Source: an uncultured Collinsella sp. (GTDB taxonomy: Bacteria; Actinomycetota; Coriobacteriia; Coriobacteriales; Coriobacteriaceae). From it: a DNA stretch of 64,000 bases. Below are positions 27,525 through 36,519 of this stretch, piece by piece (position 1 is the stretch's first letter; the number at the start of each line of letters is the position of its first letter). Below the pieces are notes generated by a model that worked only from the letters and a program-made list of their open reading frames with translations, ran no database searches and was not told where the DNA came from. The stretch lies in contig CAUGJE010000002.1 in assembly GCA_959599915.1 (NCBI GenBank), forward strand, positions 1 through 64,000. The letters run 5' to 3'. Position numbers and translations under genes: made by a program.

Positions 27525-28524
27525 AGATGCTCACCCCCTGATCACCCAAATGATGACGGATATCGTCAATATTACCCTCGACGGTCGCGATAAGCTCGTC
27601 CAGCGAATCGAACACGCGCGACGGGCGCAGCCAGCGCGTAAACGCCAGCGACACCGAGGCGCCGTACAGGTCGCCCGCATACCCGATCAAGTTGGCCTCG
27701 AGATGCGCCGAGGCGGCATCGTCGGCATACGTCGGCGGCAGCCCCACGTTGACGGCAGCAGGCCACACGGTATCGTCGACAAGCACCAGGCCCTCGTAAA
27801 CGCCATCGGCAGGCACCTGAATGCCCTCGGGCACCTGGATGTTTGCCGTGGGAAAACCCATGTCGGAACCCTGATGACGACCGCCGGCAACAATACCTCG
27901 CAGCATGTACGGGCGACCGAGCAGCTCGGCGGCAAGCTCAACATGTCCCTGGCGGAGCTCCTGACGAATACGGGTGGCGCAGATCGTCTGTCCATCGACG
28001 CACAGCAGCTCGTGGCCATAGACGTCAACGCCGCGCTCGGCTCCCCATGCCTGCATCTCGGCAACGCCCGAGGCGCCGCCGCGACCCAGCCTAAAGTCGC
28101 TGCCCACGCGAATCGAGCGGATATCGACGACGCGCGACAGCAACTCAAGAAAGCCCACGTGGTCGAGTGCCGCCACCGCAGGCGTAAAGGGAACGGCCAC
28201 GACCGCATCGACCCCGGTGAGAGCCAGGGCATGCAGGCGGTCGTCCGTCGTCATCAGTTTTTGGGCGGGCGCGGGGCTCACCACTACGTCCGGGTCGGGA
28301 TCGAAGGTGACAACAACCGCCTTGCAACTGTGGTCACGCGCATCGCGAACGACCGCGTCGATCAGTTCGTGATGCCCCCGATGCACGCCGTCGAACACAC
28401 CGATGGCGATCGACGCGGCACCCAGGCACGCGCAATCATCAAATGCATCGGCGGCGACGATGCGGGCCTCATCCGACTCGCCCGCGAAAAAAATACGCGC
28501 GAGCTCGTGGGAGGCCAGCATCAT
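27517..28524 (-). CDS. ribF: bifunctional riboflavin kinase / FAD synthetase
   Basis: Makes FMN and then FAD from riboflavin. The 335-residue protein has an N-terminal nucleotidyltransferase domain (GVFDGVHRGHHELIDA near residue 42 and ATRIRQELRQG), and a C-terminal kinase domain with GGRHQGSDMGFPTANIQ. It overlaps truB at its start (ATGA overlap) and dnaG at its end, so translation of the set is probably coupled. truB-ribF is a conserved pair in many bacteria. Confidence 0.96.
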   Translation of the reverse strand: MMLASHELARIFFAGESDEARIVAADAFDDCACLGAASIAIGVFDGVHRGHHELIDAVVRDARDHSCKAVVVTFDPDPDVVVSPAPAQKLMTTDDRLHALALTGVDAVVAVPFTPAVAALDHVGFLELLSRVVDIRSIRVGSDFRLGRGGASGVAEMQAWGAERGVDVYGHELLCVDGQTICATRIRQELRQGHVELAAELLGRPYMLRGIVAGGRHQGSDMGFPTANIQVPEGIQVPADGVYEGLVLVDDTVWPAAVNVGLPPTYADDAASAHLEANLIGYAGDLYGASVSLAFTRWLRPSRVFDSLDELIATVEGNIDDIRHHLGDQGVSICD

Positions 28525-29453
28525 CGAACACCGCCGATCGCCTGCGGAAAGACATGCTCCATAACAAAGCGGCCGCCCTCGATACGGGCAAGCGCCTTGA
28601 GCCCGCCATCGAGAACCAGCGCAAACGGCGCTTTCGACACATCGAAGCTCGCAAGCGCGCGCTCAATAGGAATACGACGTCCGCACAGCAGATCGTCGGC
28701 AAGATCACCCGGCAAGTCGACGCGCGTGGCGCCCAGTGCCGCAATGGGATCCAGGGCAAAGCCGGCAGCGGACTCGGCAGAAAGTTCCTCGACCGCATGG
28801 CAGACACCGATGGAAACAACACCGGAGGCCGTACGGCGCAATGCAGAAATATGCGCCGCGTTGTCGCAGGCACGACCCAGGTCGCGAGCGAGCGCACGGA
28901 TATAGGTGCCCTTACTCACCGAAAACGCCACGGTCCAAACGCAAACGTCGCCCTCGCCGCTCACGGCAATCAGGTCAGCGGAATATACCTCGACCGGACG
29001 CGGGGGCAACTCAACGGCGTTGCCTTCGCGCGCAGCCTTATAGGCGCGCACGCCGTTGACAGAAATGGCCGAAAACGCCGGCGGCACCTGCATCTGCGGG
29101 CCCAACATGGCGGACAAGCGCTCGCGGGCATAGGCCGGATCGCGCAAGTCGGCGGCAATGGGCACCGTGCGAACGGCCTCGCCTTCCGCATCATCGGTAT
29201 TGGTCTCGACGCCAAACGAGATATCGGCGACGTAGCTTTTGGTATCGAGCGTGAGCATGCCCAGCAGACGCGTTGCCTGGCCCACGCCCACCACCATGAC
29301 ACCCGATGCCATGGGGTCAAGCGTTCCGGCATGACCGACGCGCCGCTCATGGAGGGCGCGCCGGCATTGCGAAACCACGTCGTGGGACGTGCAGCCCACC
29401 GGCTTATCGACGGCGAGCAGCATATTAAGTTGAGAAGGTGTACGACGAGCCAT
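28521..29453 (-). CDS. truB: tRNA pseudouridine(55) synthase
   Basis: Forms pseudouridine at position 55 in the T-loop of tRNAs. It has 310 residues. The catalytic Asp sits in HAGTLDPMASGVMVVG near residue 46, after the PVGCTSHDVV start block. KSYVADISFG and RALARDLGRACD match the family. The order infB-rbfA-nrnA-truB-ribF is common in Gram-positive genomes. Confidence 0.96.
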   Translation of the reverse strand: MARRTPSQLNMLLAVDKPVGCTSHDVVSQCRRALHERRVGHAGTLDPMASGVMVVGVGQATRLLGMLTLDTKSYVADISFGVETNTDDAEGEAVRTVPIAADLRDPAYARERLSAMLGPQMQVPPAFSAISVNGVRAYKAAREGNAVELPPRPVEVYSADLIAVSGEGDVCVWTVAFSVSKGTYIRALARDLGRACDNAAHISALRRTASGVVSIGVCHAVEELSAESAAGFALDPIAALGATRVDLPGDLADDLLCGRRIPIERALASFDVSKAPFALVLDGGLKALARIEGGRFVMEHVFPQAIGGVR

Positions 29454-29468
29454 GTACCATCCAAAAAG

Positions 29469-30512
29469 TTAGAGCTCGACGGTCACCGAAGCGGGATCCT
29501 CCCCTACCAGCTCGGCCAGCATGGGAAGTGCCGCGGTGAGCGTCTCGGAAATCGTTCCGGCGTTGGTAAAGCCGGCGGCAGCGTGGTGCCCACCTCCGCC
29601 AAAGTTGGCCGCAATCTCGGAAACATCAAGATCGCCCTTGGAGCGCAGGTTGCCGCGCACCTTGGTATCGCCCTCGATGCCCTTAAGGAACAGGCAGACC
29701 TCGACGCCCATCACCGCGCGCACCACATCGACCAGGCCATCGCACTCGTCCGAGGTGACGCCGCAGTCCTTAAGGTCGCTCTCGTACGCGTAGCTATACG
29801 CCACGCGCCCGTGCGCAACCGTCTTAATGCGACCCATGACGATGGACTTGAGGTGCAGGAACTCGACACGCATGCTCTGGTAGACCTCGAGCGCGACGCG
29901 CGCCGGATCGGCACCGTGCGCCACCAGGCGTGAGGCAGCATGAAACGCGGCGGCGTCGGCGTTCTGATACTGAAAACGACCGGTATCGGTGACCAGGCCG
30001 CACAGCAGGCAGGTCGCGATGCTGTCGCTTGCGGTAATGCCGCAATCGGCCAAAAAGCGGTCGATAATCATGGCGCAAGCAGCGGCATTAACACACCTGA
30101 GGCTGACCTCGGCAAACTCCTCGCGTGCCGGGTGATGGTCAAAGCACGCCACGTGAGCCGATCGACGCAACACCTCGGCGGAATTATTGAGGCGCTCGAC
30201 GACCGGCACGTCTACCGAGATGAACAGGTCCGGGTTGCCGGCGTAGGCAGATGCCGGCACCAGCAGATCGGCGCCCTCCATAAAACGGTAGATGCGCGGA
30301 ACGGGATCGTCGTCTGCCAGCAGCAGGGCGATGTCCTTGTCGGGGAACACCTTCATAAGCGAAAGGCCCAGGCCCAACACGGAGCCCAAGGCATCGCCGT
30401 CGGGAGAGGTGTGACCCGAGATCGCAATGGAGGACGCACCCTCGATAAGCTCGAGGATGCGTCGTTTAATATCTGCAGACTCGCACGAGGCGAGGTCGGC
30501 GGAGTTAGTCAT
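29469..30512 (-). CDS. nrnA: bifunctional oligoribonuclease / PAP phosphatase NrnA
   Basis: A DHH/DHHA1 phosphoesterase that degrades nano-RNAs and dephosphorylates pAp. The 347-residue protein shows ISGHTSPDGDALGS (motif I), the DHH motif CFDHHP, GLVTDTGRFQYQ, and the C-terminal GGGHHAAAGF of the DHHA1 domain. It overlaps rbfA by 8 bp and lies 15 bp before truB. Confidence 0.94.
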   Translation of the reverse strand: MTNSADLASCESADIKRRILELIEGASSIAISGHTSPDGDALGSVLGLGLSLMKVFPDKDIALLLADDDPVPRIYRFMEGADLLVPASAYAGNPDLFISVDVPVVERLNNSAEVLRRSAHVACFDHHPAREEFAEVSLRCVNAAACAMIIDRFLADCGITASDSIATCLLCGLVTDTGRFQYQNADAAAFHAASRLVAHGADPARVALEVYQSMRVEFLHLKSIVMGRIKTVAHGRVAYSYAYESDLKDCGVTSDECDGLVDVVRAVMGVEVCLFLKGIEGDTKVRGNLRSKGDLDVSEIAANFGGGGHHAAAGFTNAGTISETLTAALPMLAELVGEDPASVTVEL

Positions 30513-30915
30513 CTAAAGCTGCCTCCTGGGCGGCATCCGCTATGGGGTAGCCGTCCTCGTCCTTTTCGATCGCAAGCGTGGCCGGAACGTTCTCCAGCGC
30601 ACGCGTGATGCGCTCAGCCTCATCGGTCGAGCGATCGATGCGAAAATCGAGCTCGGGCGTGACGCGCCAATCGAGCGAGCGAGCCAACAGGCTGCGAATA
30701 CGGCCCTTGGCGCTGGCGAGAGCCTCCATGACCTCATCGTAGCGGCTCGCATCGCACGACACGTACACGCGTGCGAACGAACGGTCCACCGCGACCTCGA
30801 CCGCAGTCAGGGTGACCAGGTCGAGACGCGGATCGGAAACCTCAAAGAGCAGGATATAACCAAGCTTCTCGCGAAGCTGCTCGCCCAAACGGCGGGTTGC
30901 CTGCGTTTGCTTCAT
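30505..30915 (-). CDS. rbfA: 30S ribosome-binding factor A
   Basis: A KH-like-fold factor for late maturation of the 30S subunit. The 136-residue protein has the family block TRRLGEQLREKLGYILL near the N-terminus, then RSFARVYVSC and RSLLARSLDWRVTPELDFRIDRS. An extra acidic C-terminal tail is present. It lies 11 bp after infB and overlaps nrnA. Confidence 0.94.
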   Translation of the reverse strand: MKQTQATRRLGEQLREKLGYILLFEVSDPRLDLVTLTAVEVAVDRSFARVYVSCDASRYDEVMEALASAKGRIRSLLARSLDWRVTPELDFRIDRSTDEAERITRALENVPATLAIEKDEDGYPIADAAQEAALDD

Positions 30916-30926
30916 AGCGCTACCCC

Positions 30927-33641
30927 CTACTCGGTACGGGCAACCTGGTCGATGCGGTAACCCTCGATCTGATCGCCGGGCTTGATGTCCTGGAAGTTCT
31001 CCAGGCCAATGCCGCCCTCGGAACCGCTCTTGAGGCTCTTGGCCTCGTCCTTGTAGTGGCGCATCGAGGCGATCTTGCCGTTGAAGACCACAATGCCGTC
31101 GCGCACCAGGCGCACGGAATCGGTCGCGGCGATCTCGCCCTCCTCGACGCGGACACCGGCGGCGATACCGACTTTGGGCACCTTGAAGGTGTCAAGGACG
31201 GTCGCGGTACCCGTGGAGACCTCGACCTCGGTGGGCTTAAGCATGCCGATGCGGGCAGCGTCGAGCTCCTCGAGGCACTTGTAGATAACGTCGTAGCAAC
31301 GAATCTCGACGCCCTCGCGCTCAGCGGCGGAGCGGGCCTTGCCGTCGGGACGCACGCCAAAGCCGATGATGATGGCGTTGGAGGCGTCGGCCAGGACGAC
31401 GTCAGTCTCGTTGATGGCACCGACAGCGGAGTGGATCGTGTTGATGCGGACCTCGGACTGATCCATCTTGTCAAGCGAGTCCTGAAGGGCCTCGATGGAA
31501 CCCTGGACGTCGGCCTTGATGATCAGGTTGAGCTCCTTGACCTCGGCGTCGGCGATGGTCTCGAAGAGGTTCTCGAGCGTGACGTGCTTCACGCGGCTCT
31601 GCTCCTCGATACGGGCCTTGAGCGAACGCTCATCGGCCAGGGCGCGAGCCTCGCGCTCGTCCTCGAACACGCGGAACTCGTCACCGGCGTTGGGCACGGA
31701 CTGCAGGCCCAAGATCTCGACGGCGTCGGAGGGGCCGGCCTCGGTGACGGCGTTGCCCTTAGGATCGAGCATGGCGCGGACGCGGCCGTAGGTAAGGCCG
31801 GCGACCAGCGTATCGCCCACGTGCAGGGTACCGCGGGTCACCAGCACGGTAGCGACCGAACCGCGGCCCTTATCGAGCTTAGCCTCGAGGACGTTACCGG
31901 AGGCAAAGGTGTCGGGGTTGGCCTTGAGCTCGAGCACGTCGGCCTGGAGCAGCACGGTCTCGAGCAGGTCGTCGATACCGATCTTCTGTTTGGCCGAGAT
32001 GTTGACGAACATGTTCTGTCCGCCCCACTCCTCGGGGATGATGCCGTACTCGGTGAGCTCCTGGCGCACGCGGTCGGGGTTGGCGCCCGGCTTATCGATC
32101 TTGTTGACGGCGACGACAATGGGTACGCCGGCGGCCTTGGCGTGGTTGATCGACTCGATGGTCTGAGGCATGACGCCATCGTCGGCGGCGACGATCAGGA
32201 TGACGATGTCGGTCACCTTGGCGCCGCGGGCACGCATAGCCGTAAAGGTGGCGTGGCCCGGGGTATCGATGAAGGTGATCTTGCGGTCGTTGATCATGAC
32301 CTGCGAAGCGCCGATGGCCTGGGTAATGCCGCCCGCCTCGCCGGCAGCGACGCCGGTGTGACGGATGGCGTCGAGCAGGCTCGTCTTGCCGTGGTCGACG
32401 TGACCCATAACGGTGACGACCGGGGCGCGCGGCTTAAGGTCGGCGGGATCGTCGTAGAACGAGAAGGTGTTCTCCTCCTCGGGGGTGATGATCTTGATCT
32501 GACGGCCCAGGTCGTCGGCAACGAGCTCGACGAGGTCGTCGGACATGGACTGCGTCATCGTGAGCGGCGTGCCCAGCAGGAACAGGCGCTTGATGATGTC
32601 GTTTGCCGGAACGTCGAGCGCCTCGGCGAGCTCCTGGACGGTAACGCCCTGGGAGACCTTGATGGCGTCGAGCTCCTCGGGGTTCACGCCCTGGGCCAGC
32701 GCCTCCTCAATCTTGCGCTCCTCCTGAGCCTTAGCAGCCTCGCGCTCGCGCTTCTCCTTGCGCTTCTTGCGGCGACCGGTGGACTCGCGAGAGGCCTCCT
32801 CGACGGCGGCGCGAGCCTCCTCGAGCACCTTCTCGCGACTGTACTCCTCGGCCTCACGAGCCATGCGGCTGTAGTGGTCCTCATCGTTGCCGTGACCGCC
32901 CTTGCGCTTCTTACCCTTGCCCTGCTTATCGGGGTTGGGGAAGTCCATACCGGCAGCGACGTTGTTGCTGGCGTTGGTGCGATGGCTGTGCGGACGGCTC
33001 TCGGAGGCGTTGCGCTCGGAGTTGCTGTCGGAGGCGTTGCGATCGTTACGACGGCCACCGCGACGGTCGTTGTTGCCGCCACGACGGTTGCCGCGCTCGG
33101 AGGCGCGCTCGGCCTTGGCCTTCTCCTCGGCGTCCTTCTTCTCCTTGAGCACGGTCTCCTGTGCGGCGATCTGGTCAAGCAGCGAACGGAAGCGCGAACC
33201 GGAGTCGGAAGCGGGGACGGCGCGGCGCTGGGCCTCGCGGGCAGCCTCCTCCTTCTCGCGGGCAAGGCGCTCCTGCTCGGCCTTCTTCTTGGCCTCGGCC
33301 TCGGCGCGGGCGGCCTCCTCGGCAGCCTGGGCGGCGGCGAACTGGCGGCGCTCCTCCTCGCGTGCCTTCTCGGCGGCGATGCGCTCACGCTCGGCCTCGG
33401 CAGCGCGCGCTGCCTCCTCGACGGCGGCTGCCTCCTCCTCGGCCTGCTTGGCGGCCTCGACTTCCTTGGCGCGGGCCTCGATCACCGAGGCGAGCTGCTT
33501 GCGGACCATGGCGACGTAAGCGTCCTCCAGGGCGGAGGAAGCGGACTTAGCGGGAATCTTCATTTCGGCGAGATGACCCATCAGTTCCTTGGAGGTCATG
33601 CCGAACTCTTTGGCCAGGGTGGACACACGGACTTTTGCCAT
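30927..33641 (-). CDS. infB: translation initiation factor IF-2
   Basis: A GTPase that brings initiator tRNA to the 30S subunit and joins the subunits. It has 904 residues. The first ~50 residues form the IF2_N domain, followed by a ~300-residue low-complexity charged region rich in Ala, Glu, Arg and Lys, likely coiled coil. A second IF2_N domain sits near residues 320-370. The G domain (from about residue 405) has GHVDHGKTSLLDAI, DTPGHATFTAMRARG and NKIDKPG. Domains II-IV end in KVGIAAGVRVEEGEI. It sits between nusA and rbfA. Confidence 0.97.
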   Translation of the reverse strand: MAKVRVSTLAKEFGMTSKELMGHLAEMKIPAKSASSALEDAYVAMVRKQLASVIEARAKEVEAAKQAEEEAAAVEEAARAAEAERERIAAEKAREEERRQFAAAQAAEEAARAEAEAKKKAEQERLAREKEEAAREAQRRAVPASDSGSRFRSLLDQIAAQETVLKEKKDAEEKAKAERASERGNRRGGNNDRRGGRRNDRNASDSNSERNASESRPHSHRTNASNNVAAGMDFPNPDKQGKGKKRKGGHGNDEDHYSRMAREAEEYSREKVLEEARAAVEEASRESTGRRKKRKEKREREAAKAQEERKIEEALAQGVNPEELDAIKVSQGVTVQELAEALDVPANDIIKRLFLLGTPLTMTQSMSDDLVELVADDLGRQIKIITPEEENTFSFYDDPADLKPRAPVVTVMGHVDHGKTSLLDAIRHTGVAAGEAGGITQAIGASQVMINDRKITFIDTPGHATFTAMRARGAKVTDIVILIVAADDGVMPQTIESINHAKAAGVPIVVAVNKIDKPGANPDRVRQELTEYGIIPEEWGGQNMFVNISAKQKIGIDDLLETVLLQADVLELKANPDTFASGNVLEAKLDKGRGSVATVLVTRGTLHVGDTLVAGLTYGRVRAMLDPKGNAVTEAGPSDAVEILGLQSVPNAGDEFRVFEDEREARALADERSLKARIEEQSRVKHVTLENLFETIADAEVKELNLIIKADVQGSIEALQDSLDKMDQSEVRINTIHSAVGAINETDVVLADASNAIIIGFGVRPDGKARSAAEREGVEIRCYDVIYKCLEELDAARIGMLKPTEVEVSTGTATVLDTFKVPKVGIAAGVRVEEGEIAATDSVRLVRDGIVVFNGKIASMRHYKDEAKSLKSGSEGGIGLENFQDIKPGDQIEGYRIDQVARTE

Positions 33642-33732
33642 ATGACTTCACCTACCCTTTCTGGCACCTTGGGTGCCTAGAGACTGAACAAGCGTGGGAG
33701 ATGCGCCGGGACCCGCCCGACGCGACCGCGCG

Positions 33733-34977
33733 CTAGATCAGGTCCTCCGCATCATCGAAGGCGTCGGTGTCGTGGACACCGCAGAAACGGGAGCCGGGAC
33801 GGGCCTGGTTACGGCACTGGATGCCGTCCTCGGACACGTACTCGCAGCGACGGACGTCGTCCTCCTCGTCACCGATCAGGTCGGCGGCGGGCTCCTCGTG
33901 AACGGGGACGTTCTTGAGGATGTCGGCGGCAAGGGTCTCGGACTTGATGTCGATGTGCCAGCCGGTCAGGCGAGCGGCGAGGCGGGCGTTCTGGCCCTCC
34001 TTGCCGATGGCGAGCGAAAGCTGGTCGTCGGGCACGATAACGCCGGCATAGGCCTTCTCCTCGTCGATGAGGACGCGGGTGACCTTGGCAGGCGACAGGG
34101 CGTTGGCGACGTAGACGGCCGGATCGGCATCCCACAGGATGACATCGACGCGCTCGCCGCGGAGCTCGCCCACGACAGCGCGGACACGGCTGCCCTTGGG
34201 GCCGACGCAGGCGCCCACGGGATCCAGGCGGTCGTCGAGCGAGTGGACGGCGACCTTGGAGCGCTGGCCGGGCTCGCGGGCGATCGACTTGATCTGGACG
34301 GTGCCCTCATAAATCTCGGGCACCTCCTGCTCAAACAGACGACGCATGAGCTCGGGGTGGGTGCGGGAGATGACGATCGGCGGACGGCTGTGCTCGCCGC
34401 GAACCGGCTGCAGGTTGGAGTTAGGATCGCGGACGTCGATGATCACGGCCTTGATGTGCTGGTTGTGCAGATAGCGCTCGCCCATCGGACGCTCGTTGCG
34501 CTCGTTCTCGTAACGGCGCTGGTCAAAATGCGGCAGCTCGGCCTCGACGCCATCGCGGATCTTGACGATCGTGAAGTCGGGCGTGGACTGCAGAACGGTA
34601 CCGCTGATGAGGTCACCGATACGGCCGGAGAACTCCTCGTAGATCTGCTCGCGGGCGGAGTTGCGCACGATGGCGTTGATCTCGGCCTTGGCGTGCTGGG
34701 CGGCGATGCGGCTCGTGTTCTTGGGGGTGACGTCGATCTCCTCGAACTCGGTGAAGTTGCCCTCCTCGTCCATGGAATCGTCGATCGGCTCCAGGCGGTA
34801 GACGTAGATCTTGCCGGTGGTGCGGTCGATGGTCACCTTGGCGCCCCACTCAAGATGCAGGATCTCGGCATAACTCTTGGCGAGCGACTGCTCTAGGCGG
34901 TCGATCAGGTAGAGCTGGTCGATGTGCCTCTCCTGGCAAAGCTCCATCAGGGCGGGCATCATGTCGGATGCTGCCAT
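33733..34977 (-). CDS. nusA: transcription termination/antitermination protein NusA with Cys/His tail
   Basis: Binds RNA polymerase and RNA to control pausing, termination and antitermination. It has 414 residues: NusA N-terminal domain, S1 domain (ISGTVLQSTPDFTIVKI), and two KH domains (VGACVGPKGSRVRAVVGELRGERVDVI; LSLAIGKEGQNARLAARLTGWHIDI). The last ~40 residues after EEDDVRRCEYV form a Cys-rich motif (C-x8-C-x9-C-x2-H) followed by an acidic end. This is not a standard NusA element and the C-terminal AR repeats are absent. It follows rimP by 1 bp. No ylxR gene lies between nusA and infB. Confidence 0.95.
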   Translation of the reverse strand: MAASDMMPALMELCQERHIDQLYLIDRLEQSLAKSYAEILHLEWGAKVTIDRTTGKIYVYRLEPIDDSMDEEGNFTEFEEIDVTPKNTSRIAAQHAKAEINAIVRNSAREQIYEEFSGRIGDLISGTVLQSTPDFTIVKIRDGVEAELPHFDQRRYENERNERPMGERYLHNQHIKAVIIDVRDPNSNLQPVRGEHSRPPIVISRTHPELMRRLFEQEVPEIYEGTVQIKSIAREPGQRSKVAVHSLDDRLDPVGACVGPKGSRVRAVVGELRGERVDVILWDADPAVYVANALSPAKVTRVLIDEEKAYAGVIVPDDQLSLAIGKEGQNARLAARLTGWHIDIKSETLAADILKNVPVHEEPAADLIGDEEDDVRRCEYVSEDGIQCRNQARPGSRFCGVHDTDAFDDAEDLI

Positions 34978-34978
34978 G

Positions 34979-35473
34979 TTAGTTTCCTTCCTTCGCGGGC
35001 TTGAAGTCGTAGGTGGGCTTCAACTTGCACTTTTTAACATCAGAGAAATCGAGGGTGACGGACTCGCCGTCCTCGAGCTCGAGGGTCACGTTCGTCTCGG
35101 TCGCGGCGGCAATCTTGCCGGAGTACTTGCGACGGCCCTCGGTGGCGGTGGAGGTGAGCTCGCAGTCCTCGCCCACAAAGCGGGCAAAGTCGCGCGGACG
35201 GCGCAGCGGGCGCGCCATACCCGGGCTCGACACCTCGAGCGTATAGCTCGAAGAAATGGGGTCGAGCTCCTCGATCACGTCGCCGACCCACTTGGTATTG
35301 GCCGTGACGTCGTTGAGCGACAGGCTCTGACCCTCGGCACCCTCGATACGCACGCGCACGCAGGGGGCCTTGGTGGCGCCCACGAGCTCAACGTCGACAA
35401 TATCGACATCGTGCTGGGGAGCGACGGCCTCGAGCGCGTCGATGATCGCCTGCTCGGTCTTGGTCTTGACCAT
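34979..35473 (-). CDS. rimP: ribosome maturation factor RimP
   Basis: Needed for assembly of the 30S subunit. It is 164 residues. The N-terminal domain contains DVDIVDVELVG and the family motif YTLEVSSPGMARPLRRPRDF around residues 75-95, and the C-terminal Sm-like domain ends with KKCKLKPTYDF. The start at 35473 follows GGAGGTGCCGCA; a long in-frame extension upstream is not coding. It is the first gene of the rimP-nusA-infB-rbfA-nrnA-truB-ribF run and lies just after an attenuator-like hairpin. Confidence 0.95.
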   Translation of the reverse strand: MVKTKTEQAIIDALEAVAPQHDVDIVDVELVGATKAPCVRVRIEGAEGQSLSLNDVTANTKWVGDVIEELDPISSSYTLEVSSPGMARPLRRPRDFARFVGEDCELTSTATEGRRKYSGKIAAATETNVTLELEDGESVTLDFSDVKKCKLKPTYDFKPAKEGN

Positions 35474-35493
35474 TGCGGCACCTCCATCCATAC

Positions 35494-35525
35494 AAAAAAG
35501 AAGCGGAGCCGAAACCCCACTTCTT
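35494..35525 (-). terminator. attenuator-like hairpin in the rimP-nusA-infB leader
   Basis: On the minus strand, AAAGAAGTGG and CCGCTTCTTT can pair around a GGTTTCGG loop region, and the stem is followed by TTTTTTG. It sits ~20 bp upstream of the rimP start, so transcripts initiated further upstream would have to read through it. This layout suggests leader attenuation, as in the nusA operon of E. coli, where NusA controls its own operon. The role is inferred. Confidence 0.65.
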
Positions 35526-35842
35526 TCAATTACAACTTCATTTGCAAGCAAACTATACCAATACCTGCGAAAACGTGCAAGCGTCAAAGAAATTCGCAGG
35601 TCAGCGCGCCCACAGCTTCTCCACAAGAATAGGACAATTAGGCGAGGACTCCTGTGCGGTGCTTCCCAAAAGCCCCAAAACGGGCCATGCGTCCCAGCGC
35701 GCCGACCGAATCGGGCCCTATGGGCATTCCATCCCTGGTCACACATCGGCCAGACTGCTCGTAAGGGACATTCTGGAACAGATAAGCCGTATTCACGCAT
35801 AGACCGCACAACCTTCCGGATCCTCTACGGCAAGGAGACACC
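35526..35842. other. intergenic region between divergent rimP and lipoprotein genes
   Basis: About 315 bp with no convincing gene. It should hold the promoter of the rimP-nusA-infB operon on the minus strand and that of the lipoprotein gene on the plus strand. I could not pick a clear -10/-35 pair on either strand. Short open frames here show no family resemblance. Confidence 0.5.
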
Positions 35843-36415
35843 ATGAAACGCCTAGGCACCCTCTGCGCGACCGCGCTCGTCGTCGCTGCCTGCTCGTTCG
35901 CTCTGGCGGGCTGCAGCAACGTCGATGGCAACACCGGACCATGCGAGCCGGATCTCGGCAGCGCCAAAGCCGTCGAGAAAACGACGCCTTCGGAGCGTTT
36001 CGACAAAATAGACGAAGATAGAGTCGACCCCCAGGGCTTAGGTCCCGACCCTCAAGAACAGTTCCCCATCGACCTTGAGGCAGACGAAAACGTCCATGTT
36101 ACCTGCGTGGGCAAGGACACGGATGGCTACGGCGACGCCGTGTTGGTCTTTGCGGTGACAAACAACACCGATGTCGACATGATGTTTGGCGATGTCGATG
36201 CTTATGCCTACGTCAACGGTGTCGTCCGCGACGTGCGCATGCGCCAGCCCGTCGCCGCAGGCGAAGAAACGACCGCGATGCTCACCTTTGTAGGCACCTT
36301 CGACGATCCAGACTTTGACGTGAACAGTGACCTCAACGACATCTACCTCAATATCTGGATGTTCGAGGAACAGACGGGCAATGTCTACTTAAGGGACCTG
36401 GTACACATTCCGTAG
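35843..36415 (+). CDS. putative lipoprotein (DUF5067-like)
   Basis: A secreted lipoprotein of 190 residues. A type II signal peptide (MKRLGTLCATALVVAACSFALAGC) carries the lipobox LAGC with the acylated Cys at residue 24. The mature part (residues 60-190) has two blocks with strongly conserved-looking strands (DAVLVFAVTNNTDVDM and ETTAMLTFVGTF) that resemble the immunoglobulin-like DUF5067 domains of Coriobacteria and Firmicutes; that match is tentative. The start follows AAGGAGACACC. It is a lone gene, convergent with leuS, with a terminator after it. Confidence 0.75.
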   Translation: MKRLGTLCATALVVAACSFALAGCSNVDGNTGPCEPDLGSAKAVEKTTPSERFDKIDEDRVDPQGLGPDPQEQFPIDLEADENVHVTCVGKDTDGYGDAVLVFAVTNNTDVDMMFGDVDAYAYVNGVVRDVRMRQPVAAGEETTAMLTFVGTFDDPDFDVNSDLNDIYLNIWMFEEQTGNVYLRDLVHIP

Positions 36416-36458
36416 CGGGTGACATGGAACATAAGCCAAGCAGGGCACACAACGAAAA

Positions 36459-36490
36459 ACGAGGGACGACCCAACCGGATCGTCCCTCGT
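36459..36490. terminator. bidirectional terminator between lipoprotein and leuS genes
   Basis: Perfect 11-bp arms ACGAGGGACGA and TCGTCCCTCGT enclose a 10-nt loop. On the plus strand the stem is followed by CTTAAA; on the minus strand by TTTTTCGTT, which is the better terminator for leuS. Confidence 0.85.
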
Positions 36491-36519
36491 CTTAAACGCG
36501 TCAACTATGCGCGCGGTAT

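Noticed and set aside
31056..33680. An 874-codon plus-strand frame opposite infB
   Set aside because: It is antisense to the well-conserved infB gene and is low-complexity Leu/Gly-rich; it is a shadow frame.
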